Positions 24,223 through 36,800 of a stretch of 64,000 nucleotides of DNA are shown in pieces; the stretch's first letter is position 1, and every line of letters starts with the position of its first letter. A model generated the notes under the pieces. That model made no database searches and had not been told where the DNA came from. It saw nothing but the letters and a program-made list of their open reading frames with translations. The translations under genes were made by a program, and so were the position numbers. The DNA comes from Azolla pinnata (taxonomy: Eukaryota; Streptophyta; Polypodiopsida; Salviniales; Salviniaceae), in assembly GCA_037176905.1 (NCBI GenBank), contig JBBBWG010001892.1:27826-91825 (forward strand). Reading direction: 5' to 3'.

Positions 24223-24246
24223 ACTAAACCCTAAACCCTAAACCCT
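24223..24246 (+). promoter_or_regulatory. Telo-box cluster upstream of EDD1
   Basis: Three contiguous AAACCCTA units are followed by a degenerate fourth. In plants such telo boxes are found in promoters of translation and ribosome-related genes, which suits a tRNA synthetase. The position, about 600 bp before the start codon, is compatible with a promoter or leader; function is inferred. It could also be an interstitial telomeric remnant. Confidence 0.5.
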
Positions 24247-24410
24247 GAACTCGAGCCAACGGATACAAGAGAGGCAGAGGACACCACCCTAAATCCTGAG
24301 CCATGAACCTTTTTCCATCTTCGTTGCTGCCTATCGTTTGTCAGCCTGTATGTCTAGGTCTGCCCGCAACTCATCTGCATGACCATATTGATCTATCACA
24401 AAATTAGTGA

Positions 24411-24776
24411 TCATAATCATCATCATCACCACCACCACCATCACCATCATCACCACTAGCATCACCAACATCACCATCACCATCATCATCACCATCTCCA
24501 CCAACATCACCACCACCATCGCCACCGCCATTAGCATCACCATCATCACCAGCATCACCAACATCACCAACATCACCATCATCACCATCATCACCACCAT
24601 CACCACCATCACCACCATCACCAACATCACCAACATCACCAACATCACCACCATCACCACCATCACCACCATCACCACCATCACCACCATCGCCACCATC
24701 GCCATCATCACCACCACCATCACCATCATCACCACCATCATCACCATCATCACCACCATCATCACCCATCCTCCAG
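24411..24776 (+). repeat. Long CAT/ACC (ATCACC) trinucleotide-hexanucleotide array
   Basis: About 365 bp are composed almost only of ATC and ACC triplets, ending 70 bp before the EDD1 start. All frames translate as low-complexity runs (Ile/Thr, His/Pro, and Asp/Gly or Met/Val on the other strand). This explains the long open frames here on both strands; none is a gene. Confidence 0.95.
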
Positions 24777-24846
24777 CTGATGGATGCATCATCCCCATCT
24801 CTCCCGCAAAGCCATGAGCCTGCAGGCAGCCAGTGGAGCCGTGGCC

Positions 24847-27800
24847 ATGGCAGCTTCCCACTCGCTCGCTGCCTCCACAGCGAGCAACTTCCTCAGATGG
24901 TCCCTGCTCACCGTCTCCCCTCACAGTACCAGGAACGTCTTCCACCCCGTTGCGACTGCTGGTCCGCGGAGCTTTGGCGGTGATAAGACGTCGAAGAAGA
25001 ATCTTAAGAATGTGCCTCCTGCCTCCCTCTTTCCTGGGCTCCGCTGCAGGAAATTGGCATTTCCTTCTCCTCGTGGCAACGACGACAAGCGAGGGGGTAT
25101 CCGATCCTTTTCTGCTGCTACCGCTCTCTCTGATACCGATAACGACAACCAAACGAGCGCAAAAGGATCTGCTACGCTTCTCACCTTTCAGAACGCAATC
25201 CAACGTCTGCAGGCAAGCATCCCCCCCCCCCCCCCCTCCCGTCAATAAATGGAATGCATTGGCATGCCTACAATGTTGTAGCTTGTGATAGTGTTTCTAA
25301 CTCATCGCCTCATCAGTGAACAAAAAGCATTTTGATATCTTGTTGTGTCGTTTCATTCATGGGATTGAGCTTACCTGCTGAAAGTTTGCTTTGCAATCGT
25401 CTCCGTTAGCTAATATGAGCTGGAGGCATCTATGCTCGATGAAGCAAAGCAATTGCATTGTAATCCTTTCTAGCGAACTTTAAGCGTATGACCTGAATAA
25501 AGAAACTAAAAGAATAAAAGTGATGGTTAATCGTAATGCAAACACCGCATTATAGATCTGTGCACACAACATTTGGATCCTTGGTGCAACGCCAGTTGTG
25601 TCTATTTAATTATATGCTGGAATTGGGTATCTCTCGCTTTACACTAAGGTGGCTCATATACTCATCCTGTCAAACCTTATCCAGATTGACGAGCATAAAA
25701 AACGTGTTTTTTTTGCTGTGTGTTTTGTTGAGCAGGATTATTGGGCGTCTGTTGGATGTGCTGTCATGCAATCAAGCAATACAGAGGTATTCCTGCCTCG
25801 TATTGTAAATAGATAATAAATGTAATTGAGTAATGAAAAAGGGTATGATCGTGCTAGGAAGAGTTGAAAATCTCCCTGTGCCTGCTTGCGCTTTTGACTA
25901 TTGAGTTGATAGAAGAAAAAACTGAACTGAAATTATATCCCAAACTGTAACAGCTAAAGTCAGACATTAAGGCATTACCTTATCTGTCATGATGAACAAC
26001 CATTTAAGGGTGCCCTGTCCATGGATGGAAAGGGATTGATTGAGGGTGTTCCATATTATCGTATATAGTAACTATCGAATGGATTAAGTTATTCGAACAA
26101 GGGAAAAACTTCCTTTATCTTCTATATGACTTTGGAACAAAAGTAACTCATCTTCATCAAATTTTGGGACAGGTTGGAGCCGGGACAATGAATCCTGCCA
26201 CGTTTTTAAGAGTCCTCGGACCTGAACCTTGGAGTGTAGCGTAAGCTTGAAATATATCCGTTCCATATGTCTTATGATGTGTGACTTTAAATTCATACTT
26301 TATATAACTAAACATTTGAGGAAAATTTGATTGGCATGTCAAATTAGATGCACAAATTGCCCATCACTATCTTAATGACGTGTCAAATCAGATTGTGCAG
26401 CTTGTTTCATAACATGAATCTGAAATTATGTTGCTACAACAGATTGTGCATCTAGTTTTCCATTTTCAGAGTCTTGGAAAAGGTTTTTTCTCTCTGTCAG
26501 GCAACCGTGCTGATCATGCTGGGATAGTTCATTGTTTCTCTTATGTCCCCTTAAATCCAAGAAAGTATTCTAGTCTGGAGATTTAACCGAAACTAACCTT
26601 CTAGAGGAGTTCTTTGATCCATATCTAGAGTTTCATAGGTCATTTTTACCTGGTTAGAGACATTTTACAAATTATTATGGTCACATGAAGCGCTGTCTCA
26701 ACTTTTTTTTTAAAGCCAGTATAACTGGATGGGCGAGATAATCCCCTTGGTATTTTATCACAAACATCAGTTTGTTTTGGTCATGCCAATATTTTGGGAG
26801 GCACTAAAATTTGTGTCCGTATGTTTTAGCTATGTGGAGCCAAGTGTGAGACCAGATGACAGTAGATATGGCGACAATCCTAATCGACTACAACGGCACA
26901 CACAATTTCAGGTAATGTGGGAAATCTAAAGCTGTTTATGCTGACAGAAAAAATTCATGTGGCCAATGTTAATACCAATCTTGATTTGTTTAACATCCAT
27001 AAAGCGGTATAATCACAGAAACGTTTTGTGTTTCAAAACCTTTATTAAATGGCATCATTTGGAAATTGCAGGTTATATTAAAGCCTGACCCAGGAAATTC
27101 TCAAGACCTTTATCTCGGAAGCCTTGCTGCTCTTGGTAGGATATTATGTACACTTTTTTTTTATCTGAAGGGTGAATTAGTGATAGTCTAATTTTGTGTT
27201 TTCCCATCTGTAAAGTTTTAAGAACCGGTGATGTATGAATAACAAGTAATCCACTTTTCATGGACTATTTTAGGGATAGACATTCAATCTCATGATGTCC
27301 GTTTTGTTGAAGACAATTGGGAGAGTCCAGTTATGTATATCAAACAATCTCTTGTGAAATTAGTGGAATGAATAAAAGTATTGATTTTTCTTTCTTCAGG
27401 AAGGACACGAGGGCTTAATATGTTTGTAACAGGTGCTAGGTGCATGGGGATTGGGATGGGAAGTTTGGATGGATGGTATGGAGATTACCCAGTTCACATA
27501 TTTTCAACAGGTTACTTTCAAAGTTGAATGTGCTGGCTTTAACAAACTGCAGACTGGTCATTATTATCTTATCGTGTATGATTTCGCCTGCATTGTCTTA
27601 TACGTCCAACATGGTTTTCAGGCAGGAAGCATGTCTTTATTGCCAGTATCTGTAGAGATAACATATGGGCTAGAAAGAATATTGATGGCAATACAAGTAA
27701 GACCTTTGAATATATCTGAGCACTTGTGGAAGCTATATTGGCATTTACTGTAATTTATCCATTCTCGAAATCAGCGCTTCAACTTGAGTTATATTCAAGA

Positions 27801-30800
27801 AAAACTATTGCATTCATTTGCAGGGGGTGAATCATTTCAAAAATATACAATATGCCCCTGGAATTACCTATGGGGAAATGTTCCTTGAAAATGAGTAAGG
27901 GCCATTCTCTTGATTATATATGTATGCAAGGATCATGATAACATTCCTAGTTGAAAACATAGGCATCCGAAAATTATAAGCCTTACCTCTTGATTTCAGA
28001 GAGCAAAATTAAATAGTGTATTTATTTCGTAAATCATATATTTTACACGCCGAGATACACACATCACAGTCCTGAGGCACTTGCACAAGGGACAACCTGC
28101 ATGTGACAATTCGAACTAATGGTTTGCTAGGAAGGTTTATGTTGGCAGATTAGTGTCATGTTTTTGGTAAGTGTTTTAAGTTGCGAGAAAATGGCTTGGT
28201 TTGCTGACCAGAAGTTACCTTTTCTTCTGCACTTACTAGTTTGCTAAGGTATGCTGATAGTTATATATATTTTCACAAGTGTAGAACCGTTATTCTATTA
28301 TAATTAGGAAGAAGTTTTGTATGCTTGCTGGGAAACAACATTAAGACATTGGTTTTAGTAATTATCTAATATAAGGATGCTCTTTTAACGGGCTGATTTT
28401 TATCTGAAACTATCATCTATTAATAATCAAAATGAAGAATTGTGGTAGTTCAAAAAGAATTAAGACATTGGTTTGAACAGTCTATCTAATAAAGCATATG
28501 CATAAATGGCCTGATGTCTAGTTGGGTTATCATCAGTGATACATAACTATACCAACATTTTCTTGTATTCGGCTTGTCCTTAATCTTATGCATATGAAAT
28601 AAATCTACGGTACAGTAAATGTTTTGCAACTCACCTTTCTAGCTTCCCGGAGATGTGGTTAAAAAAACTTTCTTTCCTTGATCTAAGGTAGAATAATGAC
28701 TTTCACCTAACAAGTTCATTTATCATATGTTGGTTTCAGGAAGGAGATGAGCAATTACTATCTTGATTCTGCTAATGTTGAGAGGATACGGCAACAATTT
28801 GATTTATATGATGCTGAAGCAAAAACATTGCTGGAGAAGGGACTTGCTATTCCTGCGTATGGACATTTCTTGGCTTCATTGTGTTCCTTCCACATTGGCC
28901 ATGTGAACCTGTATATGTACATGTTTGATGCATTTTCGCCTATATATGCATACATACGTACATATACATATAAATATTTATATAATCTGTTCCTTAGCTT
29001 AAGCAAAAATGTTTCCTTTCTCTTATCTTACACGTTTCATATTTTATGAGATACAGTACAAAAGTTTTCTATGCAATACAACATAGTGAATTCCATAAAA
29101 TATTGAGTACTCCCAATCGATCAGTTATCCCTTTTTCCTTGTGTCTATATTGCTGTTTCCATCTTTTAATAGAGTAGGGACCTCCTTGAGATATTAAATG
29201 TTCCCAATCTATCAAAATTTCAATTCTTTCTGATGTAAGGGAGAATGAACAAAGGGTTAAGAAGCAATCTTGGAAATTTTGATCTGTTGTATACCATGGA
29301 TGTGCAGATATGATCATGTGCTCAAGGCTTCCCATGCCTTCAATATATTAGATGCTAGAGGTGCTGTTGGTGTCACAGAAAGAGCAAGGTTTTTTGGAAG
29401 AATGCGCAAGTAAAAATAACAGAATCTTATATATTTTATATTGTAATATTTTCTGTGTTTGGCCTGTAATCTCATGGAATTTTTAGGTTAGCACGTGAGT
29501 GCGCACAATTGTGGGTTAAGACCAGAGAAAAGCTCAATTATCCTTTGGGAATATGGACCCTACCTCTATCACCTGAGCATCCTATAACTTCTCCAGAAGA
29601 TAATGCAAAGGTGGGATATACTTTGGTGTTCTAATAATTTATGTAATCAAACTGGGCAACAGATATCTATCATGCAAAGTACATAGAACAATGTTATGCT
29701 GGTAATAGAAAATGGCAAACGGTAACCATAGTGTATTAAATCCAGTCCTTTGCCTAGAGCTTCTGGCATCCAAATTCTTTGCATAATCTTTTTCTTTATT
29801 TATTCTTGAATGAACCTATTTGATTAGGAATAATAGCAACAGTCAAATTCCAGTACAAATAATATCAGATTAAGAGCCATTTGTAGCTTCCCTTTTCTTT
29901 AAGCCTATGCCAATTGAATTACAAATAATACTCTACAGGCTGGAAAGACGATTTAATTTACGAAGTATTAGATCATTAAAATGCAGATAACTGGTGAACA
30001 TACATTTGTTCTGGAGATCGGTTCTGAGGAGCTACCTCCACAAGATGTTTCAAGTGCTATTGCACAGGCATGTAAAAAAGCAAAGCCTCTTTTTATTATA
30101 GGCTATAGTGATGCTTGTGATCTGTAATGATTGTTGATGAGAAGGGATGAACAAATATACCTATTTTGCAGTTAAATGAAGCTATACGTGGTTGCTTAAA
30201 GAGCAGACGACTGAAACATGGGCAGATTTCTGTATTTGGAACCCCACGGCGTGTAGCGGTAAATGTTTAAAGTCTGTGAAACTTCTTTGTATACTCTATG
30301 GAAAAAGCTGTGCCATGGGTTGAAGCTGCTATGTTTAGATGAATGTTTTGTGCAACCAGAGAGATTTGGGGTAATATCCCCATTGAACGACAAGATTGAT
30401 TCATGGCATATCCCTGTCCCAATCTATGGTCACTGATCCAATTTATGTACCACTTTCCTTGGGGTCGTCAATAATTTTTAATTTTTAGATTTCATGTTTC
30501 AGTAATGTTTTCTACTGGGCAAGAATTTTTGTGACCTCTCGGGATTCTTAAAAATATGTGCATCATAACAATCTAAACAATCTAAATATTTGTGCTCTTG
30601 ATGATAGGTGCACATAGACAATCTAGCTTCTATGCAAGATGCAACAGAGAAAGATATCAGGGGACCCCCATGCAAGTCTGCTTTCGATAGTGAAGGAAAA
30701 CCTACCAAGGTAATTAGCAGTTTTAGTTAGAATTGAGGAGAACAATACTTCTTATCCTGCTGGATTTATTGTGCCTGTCTCTTCAGATGTTGACTCCTTT

Positions 30801-33800
30801 CTTTTATTTATGCTGTATCTGTAGAAGTTAATTGTTACCGTTCTCCATGTATAGGCCCTGGAAGGTTTTTGTAGGAAAAATGGCATATCAACGGATGCCA
30901 TCTTTATTCAAACAGAAGGTATCATTACCTACTTCTTAATGAAATGGACATATTCTGTTACTTCAATATGGTAACTGGCATACCTGTCTTCTTGAATCAG
31001 GTAAGGTAGAGTATGTATATGCGACCGTGAAAGAGAAATCTAAACACACTATAGAGGTACGAGACTATTTCTTGAGAGTAAATATTGTATTCTTCATTTG
31101 TATGAAGAAGGAATAAAGAGGCAACGGGTTAATGTCTTTCTGTCTGAAGCCCATGTTTTACCTGACTAAAATTGATTGGAAGCTCCTGTGAGACATGCCA
31201 AATGATTGAAAAATTTTTAGGTGCTATCCGAAGATCTTCCCAGTATTATTTCAGGCATTTCTTTCCCAAAGACAATGCGATGGAATTCAGAGGTGCGGAT
31301 TTGATATTTTGGATATCAGTGAGTAGCCCGTAAAAACTATAATTTGCTGAAAAATATGAATATATCTCTTGTAGGCTGCTTATAGTAGGCCAGTACGATG
31401 GATTTTGGCATTGTATGGTGATGCAGTTGTGCCATTTTCTTTCTCTGAGGTTTCTAGGTAAAAATCTGGATTAACACGTGTATATGCTATTTAGACTTTG
31501 TCATACTTGCCACTGATGATTCTGCTAATTGATATCCATGACAGTGGAAAGTTGAGTCAATGCTTAAGAAACTCTTCTTCTCCAGTTGTAGAGGTAAAAC
31601 TTGTGTTTTCAATCACATTTCAATTATCTCAATATATTTTTTGTTATTGAGCAGTTCTGCTGCTGTGAATTTTATTTTGTAGAGGTTAACAAATAATGTC
31701 TCCTTTACATAATAGCTTTTCAATCTGAGAAAGATTGCTCTTTAGCACTATGCATTAATCTGTGTGTTCTTGCATAAAGATCAAACACCATATACTTTCA
31801 AATATCTGCTATTACTACTGCTAAAATATTTCACAATATAAAGAACCATCAGATTCTTGGTGGTGGTTGATCCTCGATGCATATTCTCCCTAATAATTGA
31901 TATCCTACAAACTACGATATCATGTCAAAGCATTGAAATTTCCAGAACACAAATAAAAAATTTGCAAACGAACACAAATAAAATTTTCTATAAAAATTTT
32001 CCAGATTGTCCTCTGAATTTTTTTGATAATGTTGTCTAGCTAAGGTTGTGGAACACATGAAGTTTGTGGCATGAACAAAGACATCCTTACTGTTGCTGAA
32101 TTAGTGACAAGCTCAAATTCCAAATACTTCACCTCCTCAATATTTCTTTTAGCGTCTCTGGAGATTTGTTAGTGATTCTTGCGAACAGAAGATAGCTCCC
32201 AAAATTCACATAAGCAACTCTTGCAATGAGTTTTATTATGCCCACACAGTTCTGTGCGACCCAGAATCATGCCAAATGTCTATGTTGGTGAAAAAGAAAC
32301 ATAAATTTGTTTCTTCTAGCTCGTGTGACATGTAGCTGTCATCAACCATATAATATCTATACTGTCAACTGCAGGAGCCTATATTCTAGGCTTGTAGGAT
32401 TTAGCTTATCTTACACCGTGTTGCAGCCAACCCAACCTCTATGCATTAATGCTATTCCATACCTAAATTTATTGTTTTGTTTCTGTAATGTCTCTAAACT
32501 AACAAAGTGAATCCATATCTTGGTTTGAATATTGTGGCAAGTAAAGACTCTTAAAGATGCAGAGGTGTTTCAAATAACTCCAAAACTACATTGTATTGTT
32601 GATACAAAGTAGTCATTTTAAACTCAATGAACATGTTTTGAAGCTATCGTGAAAATGTTTCCTTGCTCAGTACATCTATCAGTGGTAGCTTCAAAGCATG
32701 CCTTACATTGTCATCAAAACTTTTATGATTGAATTAACATTAAACTTGTTTATGACAACATCTTCAAGTAATTTTGCCATTACTATTGTGCAGGTTCCAA
32801 AGGCTGAACAGTATCAGAGCTGTATGAAAGAAGCTGGTATTACTCTATGCATGCAGGTAAAGCCTGAATTTATATTCTTATCCATGTTCTTCCTCTCTGT
32901 TTCTTATACACATTTTATGTCCACTTATCAAAGTGTATCTAAACATTCGTGGTTGGTGAAAAACTAAGTTGTTACATGAAGGAATTTGTGTGTCTCTAGT
33001 ATCAAGAGTGATAAGAGTGGCCTGTAAGGCATGAAAGTAATTGAATTTGATTCATATATATATGTCATCCATTTATAAAGAAATATATCCTGTTACTTGT
33101 GGAAAAGATGTGATAAATGTAGAAATCATGAAAGTAATCATATAAGAACATTGAAGAGTAATGTCTAAAGTTTGTCAATCTCAACCAGACTGCTGAAAGT
33201 AATTATGGACGCAGATGGTGGTGTTCTAGCTTTTCTTGTTGCAAATATGCTCGTTATTAGGCATAGATGGTGGTGTTCTAGCTTTTCTGATGATAATATT
33301 GGTGATAGCAGGGCTATAAAAGTGGAAAAATTGTATGAATAGCCTCATTATGAAATTGATCACTTGTCTCTATTTTAATCACTCATCACTTTTGGAGAGT
33401 TGTGATTCGATCAAATGGGAAGGGCTTTTGTGAAACCAATCATTTTTATCTCTGGTTCACTGAGAGATGGTGTTCTTGGTAAAACAATCCTTATAAACAG
33501 GGGACTGACTTCACCATTTGAAACTGCCTGTTGTAGCTTGACTTTTCAGATGAACATTAAGATCTGTAAAAATAGACATCTCTTGTAGCTCTGATTCATA
33601 GAATGAGAAAGTATTTTGTAACTTAATGTTTTAATGTGATATTTTATGAAATCAAGATTTTCAGAATTATAATTTGGTTTGTGCATGTATGAATTCGATA
33701 TATTTTTATGTCATCCAAAAGAAGTATCTGTAAGCTCGAGCTCCTCAGAAAATAGTTGGAAGAAAGTTTTTTATTTATTCTGAATTTTAAAAACAGCTAA

Positions 33801-36800
33801 AGATAATTGCATTGAATTTCTGAGTATATTTCATATTTTTCCATTTTAGGAGAGGAAAAAAGACATATGGGCAAAGAGCACTGTCTTAGCAAATAGTTTG
33901 GGAGGAAAAATATCGGATAGGGTCATTACAGGATCCCTTCTTGATGAGGTCAGTGGCCTAGGTTTCTTCTGATCAATTGCATGAAGTGATTGTGTAGATC
34001 TAAAGTAATTTTCCTCTTTTGAGCAGGTTGCTAATTTAGTAGAGTCACCGAATCCTTTGCTTGGGTCATTTGATGTCAGTTTTTTGGAGCTTCCTTCCGA
34101 AGTTTTGATGACGGTGAGAAATAAATTGGAATTTAAAGAAAAGAATTCCTAAGTTGATGTTTCATAGTTTCATGCAGGTTATGCACAAACACCAGAGATA
34201 TTTTCCCGTAGAGGATTGTGAGACGGGGAAGTTGTTGCCTGCCTTCATTACAGTATTTCCCTCATTTTCCGATTATATCTAAAGTGACGATATTGCATTT
34301 TTATTTTGGTGAAAGAATTATTAATCCTTTACAGGTGGCAAATGGTAGTGTAGATCAAGCGCTAGTGCGGAAGGGTAATGAAGCAGTTCTAAGGTAGGAA
34401 TAGTATCAGATTTAGAAGTGAAACATATTTAATAGAATGCACAACTTCAGGTTTAATTATTGTTTCAATGATTAGCAAAGGGGTTAACTGATGATTAGGA
34501 AAGTGAAGAATTAAAGGGATCATTATTGTTTTCTCCTTGTTGATAAATATTTAGGAATGAATCTGTAATTTATGGGCACTTTAAGGTGATTTACATGCAG
34601 ACTTCCAAAGGGACATGAGGACCTGTGAATGGTGCTCGTTCTCCTCTCGTTTGTATTCTGTTTCTGAGCTTGAGTGGGTGTAAAACACCACCACTTTAGT
34701 TTTACAAAGTAAACTGTCAAACCTTTGCTCATATAATATTGCTTTCAAGCATTTAGATGGCCGTGTTATCTGGGTATCAGCACAATGCAGCTACTGCTAT
34801 GAAAGCACCTTATCTAATATGACATTTCATCTAGGTAAAGAATGCTATCACGCAGAGAACTCATTAGGAAGCTATATATTTCTTACATTCAATACAGAGA
34901 CTCATTTCATCTCTATGGGGAAGCCGCGATTCCAAATGTTGCACTCGCGGAGCACATAGTATGTTGTTGCAGGCTTTCAAAAAAATCCCTTAAGCAACCA
35001 AATATTCTCTTTATGGACTCTATAGTTTCCTCATAAGGGCTTTGAGAGTCAATTGGTGGTACAATGTTTTGAGCCTTTTTCAAAACTTGCATCTTTATAA
35101 GGGCTGTTCAGACTTCTAGAAAGGAACAACTGGCTAGCAGAGTCGTAGCTCTTTGATTAACCCCCATCCACGAGTCAGAGTAATCGTTCCGCCCTTACTT
35201 AATTGGCATATTGAATACCTTTACTTGTGACTAGGCTGTTCCAACCCCTTCCACCATAACACCAGGCGGTGTTGATGCTTTATGCATTTTCATGAAGATC
35301 AAAACTCAAGGGCCTTTCCAGATCTGCCAGGAACTAATGATTAAAAATTTGTGATTAACAGACATTTTATATTTAATATGACATTTTCTTATTTTCATGT
35401 GTAATCCTGGATATAAGAGGCATCCTGAACATAAAAAACATTTATTTCATATGGTATATCTTAGTATTGTATCTGAAAAATGTGTATTTCTACTCTAGTT
35501 TTCTGTATGGAGTTGTAGAATAAAAAGTTGTGGATAGTGTTGAGATTATGTAAGTTGTGGGAATCTCTAAGATGCTATATGTTTGGCACCTTGTTCCACA
35601 CACATACACACTATTGAAAGCCACGTATCTAATGTCTTAAATATGTGAAAGTTGTATGTAAAGGTCCTGAAGTTTATTTTCCTTTATGATAGACTCTTTG
35701 TTGAAGAGTTTCATATCTGCATGTGTGGAAATGGAATCATATGTATGCTGGTAAGTATCTTTATTGATTGGAATGTGATGGATAATGTTGCAGAGCCAGG
35801 TATGAAGATGCCAAGTTTTTCTATAATTCAGATGTAACAAAGCCATTAGTGGAGTATCGTGCTCAGCTGAGAGGCATTCTTTTCCAAGTTTGTGTTTTTT
35901 GGCTAAACTTACATTATGCTTATGCAAGATCAAACATTTTTCAGGTTTATGATTCTCTAACAGCTGACATTTGGATCAGGAAAAGTTAGGCACTATGTTG
36001 GACAAGAGTATAAGAGTAGAGAATATGGTCTCAGAACTTGGTGCATTGCTGGGGTTGAGCAAGGATAGTATTGCGGTTGCTCATCAAGCTGCTCCTTTAG
36101 CAACAGCCGATTTGGCCACCTCTGTTGTTACAGAATTTACATCTCTGGCAGGAATTATGGGTAAACACTATGCCTTACGAGAAGGGCAGCCAATAATGGT
36201 TAGTAAACGTAGTCCCAGAGTGCTGATATCAGCAGCTTCTGGACGATATTTTCTAGTTGTGACAGTGAGACCATGTCTTCTATGCAGGTTGCAGATACTA
36301 TCTTTGAGAGTGTACTTCCACGCCATGCAGGGGATATTCTCCCTACTTCAGATCCTGGAATATTGTTGGCTATTGCTGATAGGCAGGATTCTCTGGTCAC
36401 CCTTTGTTTCCGTGGATCATTGCAATTTCAATTGTGCACACGCATGGACATCTTAGATACACGGAAATAAATAATTATTAAGGAATGAGCTTTATTGGAG
36501 GAAATCGTAGACCAATTTTAAATAAGTTTTTTGTTTTTTGCATTCAGACTGGATAGCTTGGTTGGACTCTTCAGTGTTGGTTGTCAGCCTTCCGCATCAG
36601 CTGATCCCTTTGGACTCCGCCGAAGTGCTTATGGACTTGTAAGCATTGATTAATATGATGAAGATTGTTCAGTTTGTAATTATGATTTTCTTTCTATGGT
36701 CCAGGTTGAAGCACTGGTAAAAAATAAGAAGCATTTAGACCTGAGGAAAGTAATGGATGTAGCTGCTTCTGTACAACCACTTCCTGTGACAGAATCCACT

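Noticed and set aside
24331-25245. 304-codon minus-strand open frame of Met/Val repeats
   Set aside because: It translates the ATC/ACC array and runs antisense over the EDD1 first exon.
34840-35330. Part of EDD1 intron 25 that looked like inserted organellar or transposon sequence
   Set aside because: No rRNA, tRNA or protein motif could be confirmed by eye; composition alone is not enough.
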